DNA from: JBCDJI01 sp964351865
GTDB taxonomy: Bacteria; Verrucomicrobiota; Verrucomicrobiia; Methylacidiphilales; JBCBYL01
DNA length: 64,000 nucleotides
Reading direction: 5' to 3'
Assembly (NCBI GenBank): GCA_964351865.1
Contig: CAYGPJ010000007.1
Location: 1-64,000 of the forward strand
The notes under the pieces are model-generated. The model searched no databases. It was not told the DNA's origin and worked only from the letters and a program-made list of their open reading frames with translations. Below, in pieces: positions 26,701-35,700 of this stretch. The position numbers were made by a program, and so were the translations under genes. How positions within the stretch are numbered: the first letter of the stretch is position 1; each line of letters starts with the position of its first letter.

Positions 26701-29700
26701 AACGGTCGATACGGCCTTCACGGGTTCCGGGTTGGCGAAATTCTTTAACACGTCGCTAATTGCCGTCGAGTTTACCGAACTGCCGGATCTGCTGCGCACG
26801 GTGCCGCCTTCGGACGTGCTTTCTCAATTACGCGATTGGGCGTATCTCGGAGATGCGCTGGATCTGGCGTTGTTCAATTTACAGTTTGCGATGGATCGGG
26901 CATTGGGGATCGAAGTGCCGTTGCTGGGGATTAATCTGCCGCGCTATGCATCCTTTATTGAAGAATTCCGCGATGATCTGACGACTCAGATTCGTGAACG
27001 GGTTCGCTTGGATCCGCTCAAACCGACCAACGCCATCCGCGATGCGTTGTTTGCCGCCCTCGGACCAAATGGGATCGGCTATCTGACGAGTGCTTCGGAC
27101 ATCGGTATCCATGTAGAAGGTCAGAACTGGAATATTGCCGGGAGTGTGGCCAGTGGTGATTACGGCCTGACACCGGAAGGTCTGGAGTTCGAGGCCATCA
27201 CCGGTACCGCAGTTGAGTTTTCCTTCAATTTGGTCAAAGGACTGGATACGGATGCCACCGCAGTTAATATCAATTCCATCCAATCCGGCGATGAGTCGCT
27301 GGGACTGAGTATTTCCAATCAGACGGTGGTGATCAACCCGACCACGAATCAGACCACCAGTGCAACGGGTGGCGTTCATCTACGGCGTTCGTTTGAGTTT
27401 AATTTTGGCTTCGGGCTGGATGTGCGGGATGGATTTTACGCGTTCAACCCGACCAAGAACGATGCGTCGTCCGCCAATGATGAAGCCGTCATTACGGTCG
27501 GATTGCAGGCAGAGCTGGATGGGGATATTAATACCGCGGGGGTTCAGGAATTTAATCAGTTAGAGTTTACCAGTCAGATCAATCTGTTATCGGTCCGCAT
27601 CAGTGATGGGCGTGCCGCGCTGGCGGATCAACCGGGTGGAGACAGCCTGCATTCCGGCTACTTCGGAACCTACGCGCTCGACTTTAATATCGACGATAGC
27701 CAACTGGCGACCGGTTCGCATAACCGGGTAGGTCGCAACAATATCGGGGTGAATGTCGATCAGCTACGCCGTAACGAAGTACTGGCGCCTGAAGATCAGA
27801 CGGACGGTCTGCTCAATTTTATCATCAACGCGGATGCGGATATTCACCTGATGATGGAGTCCAAGCTGGATGGTCTTATCCCTTCCTATCAGACCGACTT
27901 TATTTATTCGAAACGCTTTGGAACAGGTTATCTGGGATTGGTATTCACCGATGTGTTGACCGGTCTGGGGGATAGTACTTTAGGGGGTAAGGTTCATGAC
28001 GATATCGCGGATACCAACAATGAAATCCTGACCACGGCGGAATGGGGCAGTGTCTCGCCGGCATGGCGGATCGACCGCAGCGCGTTGACGGCGAACGGGC
28101 AGGAAGGTTCTACCTTTGTCGCCTTCCAGAATATTTCGATCGATGTGGAAGGGTATCTGACCGGTCCGGTGTACGACACCGTGAAGTGGTTCGACAATAC
28201 CTTCGAAAAAATCCGCCCGTTTATTACCTTCATGACCACTCCGATTCCGGGCACGGAATGGATGGCGCAACCGGTGACACTGGGAACTTTCCTGGGCGCT
28301 CCGTTCGCGATCTTTGTCGCGGTCATCAACTCGATTGATAAAGTGCTGGGACAGATCCCGCCGTCAGCAGGATACAATGATCGTCAAAAGGTCGCTCCGC
28401 GGGTGGGCATGGGGGGATCCCATACCGGAATCCAACTGAGCTATGAGTTGGAAATCTTCGAAAACAGTAATAAGAAAGCCAGTGACCGGTATAAACAGGC
28501 CCGCGCCGACCGCGAATTTGATCGGGATATCCGCAAGCTGGAAGCTTCGAATTTTGAAGGCGTTGAGTTCACCGAAAATCCACTCTACAAAGACAAGGTC
28601 TGGAATGAGAACCCGCTTTATGAAGGTTCGTCCAATAACATCGTTACGCCGGAAGAAGAGGATAAGGACAATCGCAGTCGCCTGAAAAAGCTGAGCGAAA
28701 GCATTCAGGAGAAGACCCAGACACCGAATAAATTCAGTCAGAAGTTTGAAAGCTTCCGCGATGGCAGCTTCTATGATCCGAAAGCCAAACCGGACTCCGT
28801 AGGTGGTAAGGTGAAGCAGGCGTTTAAGAAAACCGCCGCAGACGGGCTCAAGGCAAATGATGATCGTGGGGGCAAGAAGGACATCGGGCCATCGTTGACT
28901 GGGGGTGGATTCCAGTTGGACGCGCTCCGCGCGGATACGGCGATCAATATCTTCCGGGGCAATAACTCGGATCTGTTGCGGATCTCGATTCCGAAGTTGG
29001 AAGTCACTTTTACCTATACCCGTTTCTTCCCGTTACCGGCCTTCCCGCCGTTGGGACTGACGGTCGGATTTTCGATGAGTGTCTTTATTCAGTTGAGCTT
29101 CGGTTGGGATACCACCGGATTCTACTGGACAACCAAAGACGCCAATGCGGCAACGCTGGCGGAATCAGAACGGGTGCCGACCTTCGGGTTCACCTTCGGC
29201 TTCACGGTCGGGGTTGCGTTGAACTTTGGCTTTGCGGAAGTCGGGGTAGAAGCGTTTCTGACCATTGGGGTTGAATTTTATTGGAACACGCCGGAAGGCT
29301 CAGACAAATTACGGCAGGATGAGATTGCCTGGCTACAGGATGAAGGCATTTCACTCTTTGACGTGCGTGTCTACGCGGAAATCGGTGTGCGGATCTATCT
29401 GGATTTCATTATCCCGATCCCCTTGGTCGGCCCGATCACGATCCGGGTTTTTCAGTTGGAGACCAAAACCTATATTTTTGATGAAACCATCGACATCGAA
29501 AGCGGCTACATTCAGTTGGCCGAGATCGAAGCGGGGGGAGTCTTGCGCCTGAATATGGGGCGTTATGCAGATGAGCGGATGTTTATTGATACGGACGGCC
29601 GCAATGAAGTGTTCAATATTTACCAACTCGGCGGCAGCGCGGGTGGGGGAGAAGATGTACTCGTCGAATACGTCGGAGCTTCACGGTCGTTCTATTCGAA

Positions 29701-32700
29701 GTATACCGGGATTAAGGAGATTTACGGCTACGTCGGTATCGGGGCAACTCGCATTGATGCCGGAGGAACCAAAACCGTCGGTGAGGTCATTAAACTGGAT
29801 GCCACCAATGATTCCCGCGGGGGAACGGACATCTCTGTTGGCACGGTGCTGACCCCGCTGGAATTTGCAGCGGTTTCCTTCATTGGAGGCACGGGCAGCA
29901 CGTATCTGCGTGCGGGTCAAAGCTACAACACCGCATTTGGTCGTTCGCTGCTGCAAGGCGGAACGACTAGTGCCACGTTGGTCGGTGGTAGCACCGGCAT
30001 GGACTTTGTTGCCGGGGATGGAAATTCCATCGTGCTGGGCAGCACTGGCGCAGATAATATCGTCTCGAAAGCCGGATCCGACATCCTGCGTGGTAACGGC
30101 GGAGGGGATACCTTCTATTTCAATAACGACTTTGGTCGCGACCGGTTGTATGTCACCGGCACTGGGAATCGGGTGGACTTTGGCGGCACCGTATTAAACG
30201 GGCATGCGGGACCAGTGAATGACGTCGCCGTCGCGGCGAACTTTACCGACGGCGTGAAGTTCCAGTTCGGTCAGTTGGTGCAAAGTGTGAAGCAAGGCTT
30301 GAACACGGCCTTCTTTGCGGTGGACCCAAGTGGAGCCGATTCCATCGATACCTGGGTGGGAACCGATGGCGATGATATCTTCAACGTCTTCCATTTCTCC
30401 CCCAACAAGACCCTCAATATTGACGGGGGACTGGGAAATAACTTCTATAACGTCTTCCTCGGTGATCCGAAGAAAGTTTACGATAAAGATCCGGCAGTCA
30501 ACCGAGGCACGATCAATATTAATGATGCCGAGGGCGCGAACAGTCGCCTGCTGCTGAATCAGCTCTTTGCCGATACGATTTCCTACAACAGCACGGAAGT
30601 GACCAACGGTCGCGAACGGATGGGATTGACCGATATTGAACGCATTGACTTGAACGCGGGTGATTCCACCTTGATCTGGGGTGCGAATCCCGGAGCGAGC
30701 GGGTATGAAGAGATTGTTGGCGGTAATGTTACCACCGGCCGTATTATCATTGCAGGTGATGTGCAACTGACCGGATTCTCCGATGTGGAATTGAATCTGA
30801 TTCGTACGTTAGACGTGGCACACAACCTGGTGATTGCTAACGCCAACAGCGGTGGGGGTCGTGATTTGACGGTCAATATTACCAATCCAAATCCGCTGCT
30901 GACATCGGATCTGTATGTCGGTTCCGGAGCTGGAATCTTCCTGACTCAGGGCACTGGGGTGGGGACGTTGGGTAATGGCTTCGGCACGATTACCTTAAAT
31001 GCCTACACCGGTTCGATTGATAACTCTCCGGCCGAGAGCGGTGGTAAAATTCAGGCGCAGAACGGCTTTCTGGAAATGTCGGCACGGGATTCCATCGGTA
31101 GCACCGGTAACCCGCTCTTTATTGACGTGGCCCGTGTCAGTGCGGAAACCACGGGACGGACTAACTTCTCCGGCCTGCAGGGTATCTTCTTAACCTCGGA
31201 TCAGGATATCAATGTGCGCGCGGCACTCAATAAGGCTGGTTTGACCACCGTGGATGGTCAGATCTATGTCGAAGTGACGGATACGAATTCCAAGCTAACC
31301 TACAGTGATATTCTGGCGGGCAGTGGACGTGACATCACCATCGTCGCAGACACCGTAGAACTGGCGGGAGCCTATTCGGTAACGGAAGAAACCACCTCAC
31401 AGGTGACGAGCTATGTGCCCGTGGTTTCTTACACTACCGTATATCAGTATGTTCCGGTGCCATACGTGGTTGATTATTTCTTCTACACCCAAACCTACTT
31501 TATTTACCTCTACCTGCCGATCAATATACCGATCACGTCCTATGTGCCAGTAACGCGCACAGTGATCACGCTGAATACGACCAATGTCGCTGCCGGGTCC
31601 GGTTCAATTTCGGGAACCGGACAACTGGTAATGTTGAACTACACCGATGATCTGGGAATTACGGTAGCGGATGGTGCGCCGACACCGGCGACACCTGCCG
31701 TGCCAGCGGTTCCACCAACGGTTGGCCCTCCAGCGACTCCGGGTATCCCAGGGGTTCCAGCCGTGCCGGCTCCGCTCTCCCTGACCAAGTCCGTGCTGGA
31801 TAGTTGGTCCGACGGATTCTCCAATATCGTTATCGGCAGAAACTTCTTAGACACGAAACATACCGGCCTGGTGGATATTCATAACTACGCCTTCCAGGAT
31901 CCGATCACCTTCCGTGGTGGATCGATTAAAGTAGGGGAGATCCCGGCGGGTGTAGCCGATCCGGGTAAACTAACTTCACCTGATGTGATTAATCTGGATG
32001 CCTACGACCATGACAATACGGACGCCACCTTCATTGGGGATGTTCGTTTCAATCCCGCGACTGTTATGGAATCCCAGTCGATTACCGTGAAGTCGGATGC
32101 AGATATGCTGGTGCAGGGGCAATTTACGTCTACGGCAGCGACTGATGGTCTGTTGTTGTTCCAGGCGGGAAATCGTGACAATACCGGTAACGTCACCCTG
32201 GCAGGTAACTTTATTGCCAATGGCAACGGCTCCGATTTACGGGCAATTACGGGTTCAACCTCAGGCGATATCCTGCTGGGTTCTGCCGCGACCTTCACCG
32301 TTGAAGATCTGGTCAGCCTGCGTGCGAATGAAGGCAGTATCACGCAACAAGGGGCTTCACGGATTACCGTGGATAATTTGGAAGTGATTGCGTCCAATGA
32401 CATCACCGTCAAAACGGATATCAACAACCTTATCAACGCGCTGATTACCAAAGCAGGCAGCTTTACGATTGATGAAAACGATGGATTGAATGTAACGCGG
32501 GTGAAAACCTTTAATGGTGCCATTAATCTGAAAATCGGAACCGCAGCAGATGCCGCTGGCACCGGTGATTTGCTTTTCACCAACCCGGACTCGCTGGGTG
32601 GAACGGTCAGCAATCTGGAAGCAGGAGGTGCCGCAGGTGCGGGCACCGGAAATGTGGTGATTGAATCCGCTGGGGCGGTTAAGTCCGGTGTGGCCGGGAT

Positions 32701-35700
32701 TGATGCTGGCGAATGGCATGTGATCGCCAGTTCGCTCGTCGTCGACAGTAAGAAAGAAATCGATCTTATTACCGATCTGCAGCGCCTGACCGCGCGCACC
32801 GCGAGTGGTGCAGCTGCTTCGGCCAATATTACTATCAGCAATACGGGTCTGGCTTCAGAAACGTTCCTGCTGGAAGAAATTACAACCCAGAATGGACAGA
32901 TCAATATCAACAACAGCCACGATATGCAGGCTGATCTGGTTCAGACGAATACATTGCCGACAATTGAATTGGTCACGAATGGTATCACACTGACTACGGA
33001 TACCGGAAAAGACGGCACCATCTACATCGGTGAAGTGAAAACGCGGGGGAACACGGACGCGACCCCGGGTGGCCACGCCAATGTCAATATCAGCGCCGAC
33101 GGTTCGGTGCTGGAGAAAACCACGGGAACGTCGCTGATTACGGGACGTGATCTTTTTGTGACGGCCTTTGGAACGGTTCCTTCTCTGCCAGGTAATGTGA
33201 TCGATATCAATGTCTCACTACGGGAGTTGACCGCCAAAACATTGCAACTCGGTGATGTGAAGATTGAGAGTGCGGATGATCTCATTATCCGCCTGGTCGA
33301 AAGTACCGGAGCAACCGGTATTCTCGGAGATTTCCGGGCCTTTGTTACGAATGCGGCTACGGACCCTAATCTCAGTATCGAACGCATTGATGCCGGATCC
33401 AAAGATGTTTACCTGACCGTGGACGGCAACATTGTCGATCTGGATACTCAGGCGAAAACGAAGATTACCGCCAATGAACTTTATGTGAATGCCGGCGGCA
33501 ATGTGGCGTTGGATACCGGAATCGATGAGCTCTATGCGAATATCGGTGGCACTGGAACGTTGACCTTGCAGGAATCAGACAGTGTCATACTGGCCCAGGT
33601 ACTCACCGCGGGTGGTCGTATGGATATTACGACCGGGATCGACGACGCGAATCCGAATGACCTGGTGGTATTGACCTCAGGCAATGCATTGATCGGCGAG
33701 GTCCGAGCCGGCACCGGCAGTGATCAGGCGATTACCATCAATACCATTGGGGGTGCCGTTCAGAAATATACCGGAGCTTATTCCTCTAGCACCATAACAC
33801 CGGGACCGTCCTTGCTGGAAGGCGGGTTATTTATCGCCAATACCTTCCGCGGCGTCGGGGATGTGGTGACAACTCTGGACGTTGATGTGATTTCCATGGT
33901 GGCCAACACACGTCAACCGGGTGGCATTTACCTCAATGAAACCGATGACATCACGCTGTCCGATCTGGATGTCGTGGATGGTTCGATCTTTGTGGATGCC
34001 GGTGGCAACATCGTGCATGATCAGGTGCTAGCCCGCCTGGCAGGAGCCATTATCGATCTGGATGCACAGGGCGGCACGATCAGTGTGTTCGATGCCAATA
34101 GCCGGATTACCGGCAGCAACCTGATCTTACGCTCCTTGAGCGGAACGACAGCTCAGACCATCGGAGAAACACTGACCGCTTACATTAATGGTCCCGCCGG
34201 AGATATTACGGTCCGGGAAAATAATTCGATCATTGTTAAGGAAGTGAATACGCCATCCGGTAAGTTTGACCTGACAGTGGGCACCGACGGCACTCCGAGC
34301 CGTATTGATGTCGATCCGGCCGTGACGCTGCCGACCCCACATGTCACGGCGACTGATATGATTCTGACGACGCAGAAAGGGGTGGCATTATCCTCGAATT
34401 TCATGAATGCGGCGGTCTCTAATATTTGGGCGACTGTGAGCATTGATGGAGGAATCTTTATCAATAACCTGATCGACGTGGACCTGAAGAACCTCTTTAC
34501 CCAGGATGGTATGATTCACATCACCGGTGACGCAAACGTCACCGCCACGAATGTGCGGACCTTCACGGACAACGACGGAATCCATGATCCGCTGAAGCAG
34601 GATAATAAAATTATCATAGATACCTCCACGGGCGGCAACGTAATCATTAATACAATCATTGCTGGTGCGGAAGCAGTGACGCCGGGCCAGACACCACCTA
34701 AATATGCTGCAGTGGAAATTATTTCCGGCGGCTCCATTAACGCAGTCGACCCCGCCACTCGTTTGACGAACACCAATGTGGTCGGTAAGGAGATTACCTT
34801 TGATGCTCAGACGGGTGTGGGTAATACCCAAGAGTTATTATTGACCACGGATATATTGAATTCAAAGACGGTTACCGGGAATGTGGGTATTATCAATTCG
34901 TCACTCACCCCGACGCAGGTTAATAATATTTCAACCGGGTCAGGGAATATTTCCTTCCAGAACAATTCACCTGCAAATACCAATATCAACAATCTCTCTA
35001 CTGGTAGTGGAAATATTTTGACGACTCATTTGGGCGGAGGAGATCTTACTGTTCAGAATATGGGTACCGGCAGTGGGAACATCGTGGTGTTGGTAGGAGG
35101 TGGCGCTACCTTCAATCTCTTTAACTCCCGTTCCCAGGGGGGGAACACCTTATTCAGTGCGGATGAAATGAATTTCTTCGGTGGGGCGAATTCGATCTCC
35201 GGAACGGGGTCCTTTACGGTGACTCCATTTACGCCGGGAATTAACGTGGAAATTTATTCTCCGCTTGGGGGAACGGGAGCACAACGGGAGAATTTCCTGG
35301 AGCTGACGCAACGTGAAATGGATGCCATCGACCAAGGCTTCAGTAATATCTTTGTGGGAGGTTTGGGTAGCGGCGTGGTTTCACAATATCTGAACTACAA
35401 CGCGTTTGACTTCAAGAGTGGCAACAGCATCGCTGGTAATAACAACGAAGGTAATGATGGAGCGGGAGGCGGTAGTGGATTCTTTGCCGCTGATGGTGTC
35501 ACTCCGAACTTCACCTACGGATATCAACCGTTGTTTGAATTACTGAACGGTTATGTGCCTAATTCATCTGATCCTACCAATAAGTACGATGACGAAGACA
35601 GTCCGTTCTTCTTTGAGTTTACTAAAACCGCGAACGGATTGAGTAGCGAGGAATATGAGGCATTCCTGGACCAACTGGAGCAATTGAATATTGCAGATAA

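Noticed and set aside
29980..30475. Classical RTX type I substrate
   Set aside because: The Gly/Asp repeats are few and degenerate and are internal rather than C-terminal, and no HlyB-type ABC ATPase is encoded; they are noted only as part of the giant protein.
32002..32913. 303-residue frame antisense to the giant gene
   Set aside because: Low-complexity Ser/Val/Pro/Ala composition is what reverse translation of Thr/Asn/Asp-rich repeats gives; no ribosome-binding site or family. The same holds for the other antisense frames at 18116-18892 and 22433-22990.
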